This document shows positions 55,531 through 64,000 of a stretch of DNA of 64,000 nt, in pieces; position 1 is the stretch's first letter; the number at the start of each line of letters is the position of its first letter. Below the pieces are notes generated by a model, which was given only the letters and a program-made list of their open reading frames with translations, was not told where the DNA came from and searched no databases. Source of the DNA: Cordylochernes scorpioides (taxonomy: Eukaryota > Arthropoda > Arachnida > Pseudoscorpiones > Chernetidae). The stretch covers positions 144,094,081 through 144,158,080 of the forward strand of contig CP092863.1 of the NCBI GenBank assembly GCA_030710605.1, read 5' to 3'. The position numbers and the translations under genes are program-made.

Positions 55531-56204
55531 TGTCGTAGCCGTCGTGGTCAAATGAAAGGGCGCAACCATTATGCTTACAATCCCCAAGAATCAGTTCCAG
55601 CCAAGCGAACAGCGCACCCGCGATGTCTGCCACCTTTATTTTTGTACAGCTTTATAGATGGATGAATTTGCATATTTACATTTTAACACAAGCTTAACAT
55701 ATTTACATACTTATTTTGACGAAAATAAATTATATCTCTTGGGCATAAATTATACATATTATGACATATATATATATTGTCGCGGAGATGAATAAAGCAA
55801 GGGCAAATTTGGGAATAATTAATTTATTATAAAGGTGTGTATTTACCTTTTAATTCTCCAATAAAATTATATACAAGAGGTATTTAAGGGAGGAGAGTCA
55901 GGTAATAAAAACAACTTATCCCAAGGTAAAGATAATAATAATGAGCGTCGTCAGCCACCGAGGCGTCCCGTTTTTCCTTTTTTGCAGATCATATTCCGAG
56001 AACCCTTCACACCTGTGGAACCCCCCGGGGTCCAGGGATGATTGACAGGTTTCCCATCTGGATGGAACTTCTTGATAATATAATAAAAAGGGTTTGGTTT
56101 TGTCTGAAGTTGCCTAAACTGGCGGTATGACATATTCTTTATCACTACCATTATGTTTTGCACTGATATGATAATCATAATGTATTGTTTTAAGAGAAGG
56201 ACTC

Positions 56205-56300
56205 GTCAAACATCATCTTGAAGAAGGAATCGTCATAGTCCGAAAGCTTGCCGATCAGATAGCACAAATAAAAGAAACACGTCCCCGTAAACTTTGATTC
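56205..56300 (+). repeat. Hairpin motif copy
   Basis: ATCTTGAAGAAGGAATCGTC then ATAGTCCGAAAGCTTGCCG (56214-56252) and AATAAAAGAAACACGTC. The flank GATTCCTTCTTCAAGATGTT (56288) is its inverse. Confidence 0.6.
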
Positions 56301-56442
56301 CTTCTTCAAGATGTTGTATTTTTTAATGGATTTTTAAAGGGAGAGGTGCCTCTTTTAGTACATATATATATTTTTTAAATTTGATTTTCTATCTAAAAGG
56401 TATTCTTACCTTAATATTAAAATCGGTTCCATGAAGTTAATA

Positions 56443-56713
56443 CACCTATCCCCCGATTTACACGGTAGATACGTTCCTGAGAAAAACGTGTAAATCGGGG
56501 GATAGGTGTACACAGAAATAAAAATAAAATGCATTGACAGGTTAAAAATATCTAGTCAGCACATAAGCTCGGGAGATTCCTCGTGAGATGTGTACACAGC
56601 GCATGTGTTCAATCACAGTAGCATTTAGTATAGTGCGATGAAAACTTATTTGGAAAACCGTGTAAAAGCGAAAACGTGTAACACAAAGTACCGTGTAAAT
56701 CGGGGGATAGGTG
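56443..56713. mobile_element. TA-flanked MITE with ATCGGGGGATAGGTG ends
   Basis: CACCTATCCCCCGATTTACA and its complement, flanked by TA at 56441-56442 and 56714-56715; 271 bp. A second copy of the inverted end lies at 56490-56510. Contains TAGATACGTTCCTGAG, similar to the 7-268 element. Confidence 0.8.
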
Positions 56714-56849
56714 TAGTTGTTAAACATGTTGATTCAATAATAAAATGTGATAAAGAGCGCAACTCCTCGAAATAAATATGTTTAGTGTTATTGTGTAAAT
56801 ATAACAATCCAGGTAAGCTTGGTTTACACTTTTAAATATATAAAATGGA

Positions 56850-57080
56850 AGGATTTAAAAGCACGAATGTTTCTTTTATACATAATACAAACTTCTACTG
56901 TCCTTACTACGATGTAAAAATATATTGGGAGGGCTTTGCTCATCAGTAGTGAAACCCTCCCAGCGTATGTGTGTATTGTATCATTCTGCTTATATATGCA
57001 ACACTGAAGGGTGGAATCTCAGAAATGGTTTTCAAGAAAACTATGGACATAAGCTTATTGGACAGTAGAATTACATTTAA
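56850..57080 (+). mobile_element. GGGAGGG-core MITE, partial long form
   Basis: ACTTCTACTGTCCTTACTAC, core GGGAGGGC...CCCTCCC, then ACTGAAGGGTGGAATCTCAG and TAGAATTACA. Located just before the FN2a exon. Confidence 0.7.
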
Positions 57081-57160
57081 CCGTATTATATATACTTTCA
57101 TTTTATATATTCATATGGCACGTTATTGCTTTATGTTTACACATGTAAATATGTTTACAG

Positions 57161-57231
57161 TACCTGAAGGACCACCTCTGGATATCCGAGTTCATCCAAC
57201 AGGAGCCCAGTCTCTTAAAGTGACATGGAAG
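57161..57231 (+). CDS. Dscam: Dscam-like exon, first half of FN2
   Basis: Small 71-bp exon, phase 1 to 0, acceptor ATGTTTACAG, donor AAG/GTAATA. It encodes VPEGPPLDIRVHPTGAQ and the FN3 tryptophan in LKVTWK. It ends exactly after TWK, where the next exon begins with PP, reproducing the Dscam FN2 sequence pattern. Confidence 0.88.
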
Positions 57232-57422
57232 GTAATATTTGCATATTGTCTACTATAGTTTGCATACTAGTTTATATAGTTGCATACCTGTTTATATATT
57301 TATAATTATACTAGCCTATGTGAAAATATAGTACAAATGTGATATTGTACTGGGATAATCCGTTTCATGATTTTTCAGGATGCTTGAATGACCAGTTTTT
57401 TGGTGTTTGAGGTACAGCTTGC

Positions 57423-57464
57423 ACCACGCTGATGAGGGCCAACAGCCCGAAACGCGTCCGTGGT
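57423..57464 (+). ncRNA. Minimal type I hammerhead ribozyme, apparently intact
   Basis: Only 42 nt: stem I ACCACG/CGUGGU (6 perfect pairs), CUGAUGA, stem II GGGC-caaca-GCCC, GAAA, stem III ACGCGU, cleavage triplet GUC. Every invariant core base is present. Stem III is a self-complementary hexamer that cannot form a looped helix, so cleavage would favour a dimer, as known for newt satellite and Penelope-type hammerheads. A decayed relative is at 61403-61440. Confidence 0.88.
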
Positions 57465-57599
57465 TAGCATTTATTGATTAATCAAGAATGGGTATTTGGC
57501 CAATTCTGGAATAATTAAAAATCAACGAGAATGGTTGATATTTATTCCGATAGATGGCGCAAGCCATCAGCAACTTTCAGTTGCACGATAAGGAGATGC

Positions 57600-58850
57600 C
57601 TTTTTCATAATATACTAGCTTATATTTTCTAGTGTATATAGTTTATATACTGGAAAATATATAATTTACATACTAGTTTATATAGTTGCATACCTGTGTT
57701 TATATATTTACATACCTGTGTTTATATATAAGTTACATTATATTAGCTTATATTTACCCGGGCAGTTGGCGTTTCTTGCGCTCCAGGGGCCTGGGTTATT
57801 CTTATTTCTCTCTATAGCCTATATTTTATAATTATCTCTCATAAAGTTGACCTACTATAGCTTATATAATATACATACTATACGATGCATTAGTACGCCA
57901 ATTGTTATAGAAATTCGAACTATTTTGACGCTTATGCTTCTTTTAAAAAAATATCAATTTTCTTCTGCCCTTACTGCAAATAAACTGGCGAAACTGCTGG
58001 GAGGGTTCACCATAAGCCAGGCACTTACATTATTCTATCATTGAAGTAAAGGTAGTAGAAAATTGATTTATTCTTAAAAGAATCATATTTCAAATATAGA
58101 AAAAAATAGTTCAAAATTTCCTGTCTGCTCAAAATGCTTCAACTCCACTCCAGCACATATCCTGGACTGTATTGGAGTTAAGACCTATACAAGATCCCCA
58201 AAACTATAGTAGAAAAAACGTATTGCTTCCAATTTCATGACCTGGTGTAATCTTAACCATGAGATAATAAAAAGGAAAAATAAAGCATCCATTTCTTATA
58301 TTGTTGCGTTGACAAAGAATATCTTCCGTGGGTACAAAGGATCTTTAAAACTTTATTTAAGCCTAATCGTTGATAAAATTACAGAAGAGTGCAAAAATAA
58401 AACAACAATAAAGAAAACGGCAGTTTCAAAATCACCAACTGCAGCACAGTGAAGGAAAGCAGGAGCAGAACAGGAGACAGAAGTTGGTAGAACCTTCTAG
58501 AATCTTCCAAGAAGTACACCGGCGTTGGCGGTAAGCAGCAGTCTGACCTCTTGAGACAGCAGCTTGCTTGGAGTACACCACATAGCTTCATTCTTCTACC
58601 TCCATATATATACCGGAGTAGATCTTTCCAGAACGGTCATGGTTGGTTAGCCAATCAGAAAGCCGCCAGCGCTGAGCCTTGCGCAATCGCTACTGATTGG
58701 TCAATCAGTTGTTCTTCGATTTTTCTACATTTTTCTTGAACGTTCTAAATCATTATTCTGGAATGCGCTTTTTTTTTATGTAACAATATATAGATAACAC
58801 GTTATCACCTTATAATTAAGTATTTGTTATTGTCATATCCTCACTCTCTA
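57600..58850. other. Intron with repeat fragments, no gene seen
   Basis: 57890-58080 is a decayed GGGAGGG-type MITE (CTGGGAGGGTTCACCAT). 58450-58740 is less AT-rich, with no recognisable protein. No exon before 58863. Confidence 0.5.
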
Positions 58851-58862
58851 CACGCCGTGCAG

Positions 58863-59097
58863 CCTCCCCACTCCGGGCTACAACACGGTACCATCCAAGG
58901 CTACTACGTGGGCTACCGTGCCGCAGCTGCCGACGGGGAACCCTACCAGTACAAGAACGTGGAGGCGAGTCGAGGCACCACCAGCTACCTCACAAACCTA
59001 CGACGTCTCACGCGCTACGGCGTTATCGTACAGGCTTACAACGGTGTAGGCCCCGGGCCTCGCTCTGATGAGGCCTTCGCTACAACACTTGAAGCTG
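58863..59097 (+). CDS. Dscam: Dscam-like exon, rest of FN2
   Basis: 235 bp, phase 0 to 1, acceptor CGCCGTGCAG, donor CTG/GTAGGA. It encodes LQHGTIQGYYVGYR, then LTNLRRLTRYGVIVQAYN and GVGPGPRSDEAFATTLEA. The GxIxGYxVGYR and VQAxNxVGPGPxS strings are hallmarks of Dscam FN2. The next exon follows after only 427 bp, leaving little room for the FN3-FN4-Ig10 exons expected at this point. Confidence 0.92.
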
Positions 59098-59311
59098 GTA
59101 GGAAACATCTTTGTTTGTCAACCTCAACTATATAATCTTATTCCTTTTGTGTAATGAATTGTAGATCGAAAGGTGTAAGTAGTCATATGGCTATATGATG
59201 TTCTTTTCTGATTCCGGTTTCGACACCGAAATAAAGACTCATAGACAAAACATAAGGAAGTTTTACCTTTTATCATTTATATCGGGATTCAGACAATAAC
59301 TCTGAAAAATA

Positions 59312-59462
59312 CACTCATGGACAAAACTTAAGAAAGTTGTAACTTTTAGCATGTATATCGGGATTCAGACAATAACTCTGAACAAAATTCCCTCCGTCTC
59401 CTTTGAAAAAACAGACGACCGATCATATCAAAGACTTTCCACTTAAGATTTATCCATGAGTG
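59312..59462. mobile_element. Complete TA-flanked MITE containing a 123-bp-type unit
   Basis: CACTCATGGACAAAACTTA and TTTATCCATGAGTG are the inverted ends, flanked by TA (59310-59311, 59463-59464). Inside are one ATGTATATCGGGATTCAGAC block and the unique CGACCGATCATATCAAAG part. This is the simple form from which the tandem arrays appear to derive. Confidence 0.85.
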
Positions 59463-59524
59463 TATATATACCTTGCACTCTATGTTGTAGAAAAAAGTAT
59501 TCAGAAGGGAATGGTGTGTTCCAG

Positions 59525-59620
59525 CACCTCCAACTTCCCCCACAATATCAGTAGCTAGTACGACCTACGATTCCATCACTGTACGCTGGACACCACTACC
59601 AGAGGCGACTGAAGTTAAAG
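59525..59620 (+). CDS. Dscam: Dscam-like exon, first half of an FN5-like domain
   Basis: 96 bp, phase 1 to 1, acceptor GTGTTCCAG, donor AAAG/GTTAGT (weaker donor). It encodes APPTSPTISVASTTYDSITV and RWTPLPEATEVK. The start resembles Dscam FN5 better than FN3, and pairing with 60706-60895 supports this, but the assignment to FN5 rather than FN3 is by eye only. Confidence 0.8.
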
Positions 59621-60218
59621 GTTAGTTGGTGAACAATACTTCTTCAATTGAAAATAATCAAAGAAACCTTCAACCAGAAAATAACGTTCATAATCTTTAC
59701 TCATCGTGACTCCACGTACTGTCCTATGTAATATATAAAAGGGAGTACCTGCATCTGTAAAGAAAAAAAATGTTTATCAAAATATTCCGAGAGATTGCTC
59801 CCTCTTTATCAATTTATTTCGCAGTCCTATGTATGCTACCGGGATTGATTGATTAGTGTAAAACCTTTGATTTTAGATGTAACGACCCGGGATCAAACCC
59901 CGCACATTGGGTAATTCTTTTAATAATATAAGTTTGATTCTTCAATGGCTTCCAATTATTGCAAAAGACCAATACCATCAGTGAATACAAGTAACTAAAC
60001 GAGGCTTTGGCACACTTGTAAATTCAAAAGTCTAACTGATCTCAAAATATGTAGCCATGAGGTGCACTTACAGTAAAAGCAGTCTCTTTATACCTACCAT
60101 GATTATTATTAAAATATACAGTTATCAGCGTCATAATCAAGCAACAATTCTTAATCAATTCTGTCACCGTTTGCTTTTTTGAATGGAATAAATACCCAAA
60201 TTTGGCCATTTCTCATAA

Positions 60219-60289
60219 CCATCGGTGGTTCAGTGGTAGAATGCTCGCCTGCCCCCTGGGCGGCTCGGGTTCGATTCCCGGCCGATGCA
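60219..60289 (+). pseudogene. tRNA-Gly pseudogene
   Basis: 71 nt with intact B box GGTTCGATTCC and T run after the 3' end, but the anticodon arm is broken: CUCGC faces CUGGG, and position 37 is C. Preceded by the same TTTGGCCATTTCT flank as the 14123 and 28100 copies, so the tRNA travels with the repeat. Confidence 0.8.
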
Positions 60290-60344
60290 TTTTTTTTTTT
60301 TTTACAATTTTTAAAACTAATTTATATATTATACAAGGATGACA

Positions 60345-60437
60345 TCCACGGCGCCAATTTATAATTGTAACGAATAGTATTTGAATAAAAGCATTTAATC
60401 GGGTAAAACCCGGGCGTTGCCCTGGTCATTCGGCTAG
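60345..60437 (+). mobile_element. Helitron-like 3' end
   Basis: GGCGCCAATTTATAATTGTA, then CCCGGGCGTTGCCCTGGTC and CGGCTAG/T. 5'-truncated copy of the 13704-14079 family, again next to a tRNA-Gly copy. Confidence 0.7.
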
Positions 60438-60447
60438 TAGCCTATAA

Positions 60448-60631
60448 CAGGGTTCGGCAAACCTTTTAGTCGGAAGAGTTAAAAGTTACAATTTACAAAA
60501 TTTCTAAATTTTTAAAGAGCCACATAATATTTTCTTACCAACAATGAATAGTACTCACATAAATAATATTTACGTAAGGAACTATATAAAGAGCCGCATG
60601 TGGCTTGTTAGTCGCAGTTTACCGACATCTG
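60448..60631. mobile_element. hAT-type MITE with 8-bp target duplication
   Basis: CAGGGTTCGGCAAACC at one end and TTTACCGACATCTG at the other, flanked by GCCTATAA (60440-60447) and GCCTATAC (60632-60639). GAGCCGCATGTGGCTTGTTA near the end is typical of widespread animal hAT MITEs. 184 bp, no coding content. It inserted at the end of the Helitron fragment. Confidence 0.85.
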
Positions 60632-60705
60632 GCCTATACCATATGTACTCGGGATAATAAAAAGTTGTGAAATGTTGGTTGACACATAACACTGTGTGAC
60701 GACAG

Positions 60706-60895
60706 AATACACGGTCCATTCCAAAGGAGACGGAGATGACAAGTGGAGACAGGAACGTGTAATTGGATCAGCACGACAGCATGTTGTTCGAGGAGCACGA
60801 TGTTGGTACACGTTACGCTCTATTCATGACAGCTGCCAACAGTCTGGGTACTGGAGAGCCGGGAGATACTGTAGTGACCAGAACACGTGGAGCAG
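60706..60895 (+). CDS. Dscam: Dscam-like exon, rest of FN5-like domain, with frameshift
   Basis: 190 bp between acceptor GACGACAG and donor GCAG/GTATTT. The first part reads EYTVHSKGDGDDKWRQER; the second reads HDVGTRYALFMTAANSLGTG and VVTRTRG in a different frame. An exon of 189 bp would join phase 1 to 1, so there is one base too many, near 60760-60770. The second half matches the Dscam FN5 end (GTxYxLxMTAxNxxGTGEPS). Either an assembly indel or a real inactivating mutation. Confidence 0.75.
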
Positions 60896-61009
60896 GTATT
60901 TACATATATTACCTTATATACTATTTCTCTATGTATTTGTACATTTATCACCATTTGAAAAATAGTACAAAAGTGAATTTATTCTTGGATCAGGTAGATA
61001 AATTATAAC

Positions 61010-61340
61010 TCCGCCATTGCCGGTCCAAGCATAGATGAAACAGGAGGAGAGGGAGCAGTAACAAGCTCACTAAAAAACCTGGTCTCAGCTGGCCCGGGTG
61101 ATAGTACCCTGTAAGGGCTCCATATCCTGGATGAGAACGTTTGTACTCCATGTTAGGAGCGGCTGCACATGGCGTCTGTTCCTCATGTCAGAGGTGGCCA
61201 TTTCTTTTGGAGCTAAGTCAGTGGCCTGCCACTGAGTAGTGCTCCCAGTCTTAATGAAAAAGGCAGACGCAATCTACTTCACCCAATCATGATGGTTGTC
61301 AAATCTCTTTTCAAGTCTCAAGCTTTACAAGCTCGACACC
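61010..61340 (+). repeat. Retroelement 3'-end-like repeat
   Basis: Third copy of the 7990-8240 family: TACCCTGTAAGGGCTCC, TGTTAGGAGCGGCTGC and TCCTCATGTCAGAGG, with GATGAGAATGAAAAAGAAG tail. Confidence 0.5.
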
Positions 61341-61499
61341 CTAATATGATTGAGTAGAGATGAGAATGAAAAAGAAGAAGATAAATTAAGAAAAAAGGCA
61401 TTTCCTGACGAGGGCCAACAGCTCGGAACGCGTACATGGTTAGCTTTTCTTGATTAATCAAGAAACGGTATTTGGCCAATTCTGGAATAATTAAAATCT

Positions 61500-61643
61500 G
61501 AAACTGAACAAACTGCTCTTCACCTTATCTACGACTGTCCGAACTTTACAGAAGTGAGACATCGATTGTTCCCTGATCTAAATGATTTAACTCTCTTACA
61601 TCAGCCACTTTGTCTATATACATTTCTGAACTCTGTCAAATGA
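61500..61643 (+). pseudogene. Non-LTR retrotransposon C-terminal remnant
   Basis: Reads ETEQTALHLIYDCPNFTEVR, then HRLFPDLNDLTLLHQPL and a stop. ETxxHLxxxCPxFxxxR is a common end of non-LTR polymerase proteins. A 3' UTR-like AT-rich tail follows. Confidence 0.7.
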
Positions 61644-61845
61644 TGCATCTAAATATTTAATTCTAAGTTCTAATTTGTTTGTTTCCTCTGTAATAGGCGC
61701 AAATATTTTAATATCGCACCTTGTTGATTAATAAATTTAAAAAATGGCAATATTTCTTGAATATTGATCACGCGTCTTATATTATCTTATGTTTAATAAA
61801 TCTTTATTCTGTTGGTATATTGCTGACATAGGTTATGTGTCCCAG

Positions 61846-62134
61846 CTCCTGTATCACCTAAGAAGGAAGTATTTATCACTGCGAATGGTACCTCAGCCAT
61901 TCTATCTCTGGATTCCTGGCAAGATGGTGGTTGTCCCATTGACAACTTCACTGTCCAACTCCGCGGTGCATCTGGGGGAGCAGAACGTCGTCTTAGAGTC
62001 CCTCCTTCTTCTACCAAGATGGTTCTTCCTGGACTTATCCCTGGACGGGACTATATCCTCAGAATGACGGCGAGAAAATGCTGCTGGACTCACAGAGGCG
62101 GAATATCTCTTTAGAAGTCCACCTATCTCTTCAG
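61846..62134 (+). CDS. Dscam: Dscam-like exon, FN6-like domain, with frameshift
   Basis: 289 bp between acceptor ATGTGTCCCAG and donor TCAG/GTAGGT. APVSPKKEVFITANGTSA is followed by LDSWQDGGCPIDNFTVQLR, with the WxDxGCP motif typical of Dscam FN6, then LIPGRDYILRMTA. Near 62069-62075 the frame breaks: the expected continuation (AAGLTEAEYLF) lies in another frame, consistent with loss of two bases or gain of one. The next exons (membrane segment onward) are not seen before 64000. Confidence 0.78.
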
Positions 62135-62139
62135 GTAGG

Positions 62140-62750
62140 TAGAAATACACTCATGGACTTAGGGAAGTTGTACATTTTAGTATGTTCTAATTGTTTAAAT
62201 CTACTGGATATTAAAGAATTAAAAAGGTTTCAGTGATGGGTTTCTTTTTATTTTATTATAACCGTCTCAAGTTTTCAGGCATCTTCATGCCCTTTTACAG
62301 GGGAACATATATAATGAATAAAACGACGCCTGATGCCAAACTACTACAAATATATATACATACACACACAAACATATATATATATATTAATAGTTTTTTT
62401 TTGGAAAAAAGAGGAAAAGTAAAATATTAAGAACTACCGATTTTGAATTTATTTTGAGCCAGAACAGCAAGCTAATTCTGTATCAAATAGTATAGTTATC
62501 TCTAATTAGCTTAATTTTATATTAGGAAAAATATTATCATGGTTCTGTCTTTGCTCTTCTCTTTAAAACTTTCTCTTCGCTTATTCCTTTTTTCACCCAG
62601 CCTATGACGCGTAACTGCCGATTCTTTGCTGGTGTTACTTTTTTTTATTTATTTTTTTATTATAATATATTCTAACTAATTATTTAATACAATTTTTTTA
62701 AAAACAAACCTCACATGTTTAAATTAAATTTAAAAAATTATAAATCTATA
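62140..62750. other. Intron sequence, no gene seen
   Basis: 62195-62300 (minus) contains another hairpin-family copy (CCTGTAAAAGGGCATG ... AAAACTTGAG with AAAAAGAAACCCATC). No membrane-spanning exon found. Confidence 0.5.
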
Positions 62751-62751
62751 C

Positions 62752-63485
62752 GCGTTATTGCTTTGTGTTAATTTATTCCTAATGACCTTGTCTTTATAGT
62801 TTGCTGAAGAGCATTGCTCGAAGCAAATATTTGAATATAATTCTACTGTCCTATAAGCTTATGTCCATAGTTTACTTGAAAACCATTTCTAAGATTCCAT
62901 CCTTCAGTGTAGCATATAAAAGCAGAATGATCCAATACAATATTAGAGCTCTGAGAGGCGGTCTGGTGGATTAAATTGGCGAAACCGCTGGGAGGGTTCA
63001 CCACTAATGAGCCAAGCCCTCCCAATATATTTTTCATCGCAGTAAGGACAGTAGAAGTTCGTTTTATGTATAAAAGAAACATTCGCGCTTTTAAATCCTT
63101 TTATTTTATATGTATAGATGGCGCGTTATTGCTTTGTGTTAATTTATTCCTAATGACCTTGTCTTTATAGTTTGCTGAAGAGCATTGCTCGAAGCAAATA
63201 TTTGAATATAATTCTACTGTCCTATAAGCTTATGTCCATAGTTTACTTGAAAACCATTTCTAAGATTCCATCCTTCAGTGTAGCATATAAAGCAGAATGA
63301 TCCAATACAATATTAGAGCTCTGAGAAGCGGTCTGGTGGATTAAATTGGCGAAACCGCTGGGAGGGTTCACCACTGATGAGCCAAGCCCTCCCAATATAT
63401 TTTTCATCGCAGTAAGGACAGTAGAATTTCGTTTTATTTATAAAATAAACATTCGCGCTTTTAAATCTTTTTATTTTATATATAT
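62752..63485. repeat. Two tandem copies of a 369-bp MITE unit
   Basis: GCGTTATTGCTTTGTGTTAA at 62754 and again at 63123; each unit holds the long GGGAGGG-core MITE with CTGAAGAGCATTGCTCG and GGTCTGGTGGATTAAATTGG. Units differ at few positions. Confidence 0.88.
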
Positions 63486-64000
63486 ATATACAATAGGATA
63501 TTTTTGAATAGTTTCGCCTCAGGTGGCGTTTTATTTATATGTTCTCCTGTAGGAGGGATGCCTGAATACTTGAGACGGTGTTTTAATGATATAAAAGGAA
63601 ATTCATCTTCTCTGGAAACCTTTTTTAATTGTTTAATTTTCAATATTTATATCGGGATTCAGACAATAACTCTGAAAGATATTACTATGACCTTAATGAA
63701 GACACACGAGATAACCAAGTGTGAACAAAATTACCACTGTTTTTCCTAAAAATACTTTCCAACTTTAGAAATTCCAAGGTTTCAGCAGAACTAATAGAGG
63801 ATATGCTTGCTTCTTACTGATAAGCAACACTTGCAAAGTCGTTTCATGCTGGAAATAAGAGTGTCCAAGAGTTTATTTGGGATTTAAAACCAATTTCTGT
63901 TAAAGATAATTTGTCAGTTCCTTGGTGGTTCTTGGCAAGGGCTTATACCTTCCTTCCTAGATAGTCCCAAGTATAGTTCTTTGGGATTTAGGTCGGAAGA
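63486..64000. other. Window end, repeat fragments only
   Basis: 63545-63585 has a decayed hairpin-family copy (CTCCTGTAGGAGGGATGCCT). 63650-63745 is one partial 123-bp-type unit joined to the MITE 3' part (GTGAACAAAATTACCAC). No exon recognised. Confidence 0.5.

Larger units (their letters stand above)
33212..62134 (+). other. Dscam: Dscam-family cell adhesion gene, partial (13 exons seen)
   Basis: Thirteen exons with AG acceptors and GT donors connect in compatible phase, mostly phase 1. They encode a series of Ig and fibronectin III domains whose order and sequence resemble arthropod Dscam from Ig6 on. Dscam proteins are type I membrane receptors in neural wiring and, in arthropods, in haemocytes. 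Upstream domains (signal peptide to first half of Ig6), FN3, FN4, Ig10, the membrane segment and the cytoplasmic tail are not found. Only one Ig7 exon is present, so no exon-choice array is visible here. Two of the last three exons have frame breaks. The family assignment is firm; orthology to a specific Dscam paralogue cannot be decided. Confidence 0.87.

Noticed and set aside
62978-63030. CTGATGA and GAAACC within the GGGAGGG MITE core, with TTGGC/GCCAA pairing, as a circularly permuted hammerhead
   Set aside because: The pairing next to GAAA and CTGATGA fits stem II, but no UH cleavage site with a closable stem I or III exists between them, and other copies (1085-1525) lack the TTGGC arm. 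The simple 8-bp TGGGAGGG/CCCTCCCA hairpin explains the conservation better.

Overview
This is an AT-rich animal genomic window, most likely arthropod. It has no operons or bacterial-type gene packing: small exons with consensus splice sites sit in introns filled with transposable-element debris. The only host gene I recognise is a Dscam-family (Down syndrome cell adhesion molecule) gene. Thirteen exons lie on the + strand between 33212 and 62134. They encode, in order, the second half of Ig6, all of Ig7, Ig8 (two exons), Ig9 (two exons), FN1 (two exons), FN2 (two exons), an FN5-like domain (two exons) and an FN6-like domain (one exon). The 5' part (signal peptide to mid-Ig6) and the 3' part (transmembrane and cytoplasmic exons) are not visible. 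FN3, FN4 and Ig10 of canonical Dscam were not found. No array of alternative Ig exons is present. Exons at 60706-60895 and 61846-62134 each carry an apparent frameshift.

The dominant large-scale structure is an inverted duplication. About 290-20418 is the reverse complement of about 22800-42215, with minus-strand copies of four Dscam exons (Ig8b 786-950, Ig8a 2844-2963, Ig7 5017-5304, Ig6b 8717-8875) whose protein is the same as in the + strand exons. A 100-base run of N (20419-20518) separates the arms. The arms differ by whole transposon insertions and by tandem-repeat copy number. Two haplotype contigs scaffolded head to head is the simplest reading; a real palindromic duplication is the alternative. 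The left arm loses homology at a MITE (7-268) and may continue beyond the window.

Within each arm, outside to inside, come: hammerhead-ribozyme repeats around the Ig8 and Ig7 exons; MITEs and fold-back elements around Ig6b; a 123-bp tandem array; Helitrons, tRNA-like repeats and a near-intact tRNA-Gly; a 75-bp satellite (carrying a mariner and a Helitron in the left arm only); a tRNA-derived SINE; and a GT/CA-rich domain that is a landing pad for non-LTR retrotransposons sharing a 3' hairpin. The region 42.4-64 kb is single copy: the 3' part of the gene with a large 123-bp array, other minisatellites, a hAT MITE, more retroelement ends and an apparently intact minimal hammerhead ribozyme (57423-57464).

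Most worth following up are the hammerhead-bearing repeats; a second recurring hairpin (GTTGAA-stem-GAAAGC) with covarying stems at many loci; the CA-repeat-targeted retroelement family with its conserved 3' hairpin, including an unrecognised 140-residue reading frame carried by one copy; the compact Dscam architecture; and tandem copies of the Ig7 exon end with its splice donor.
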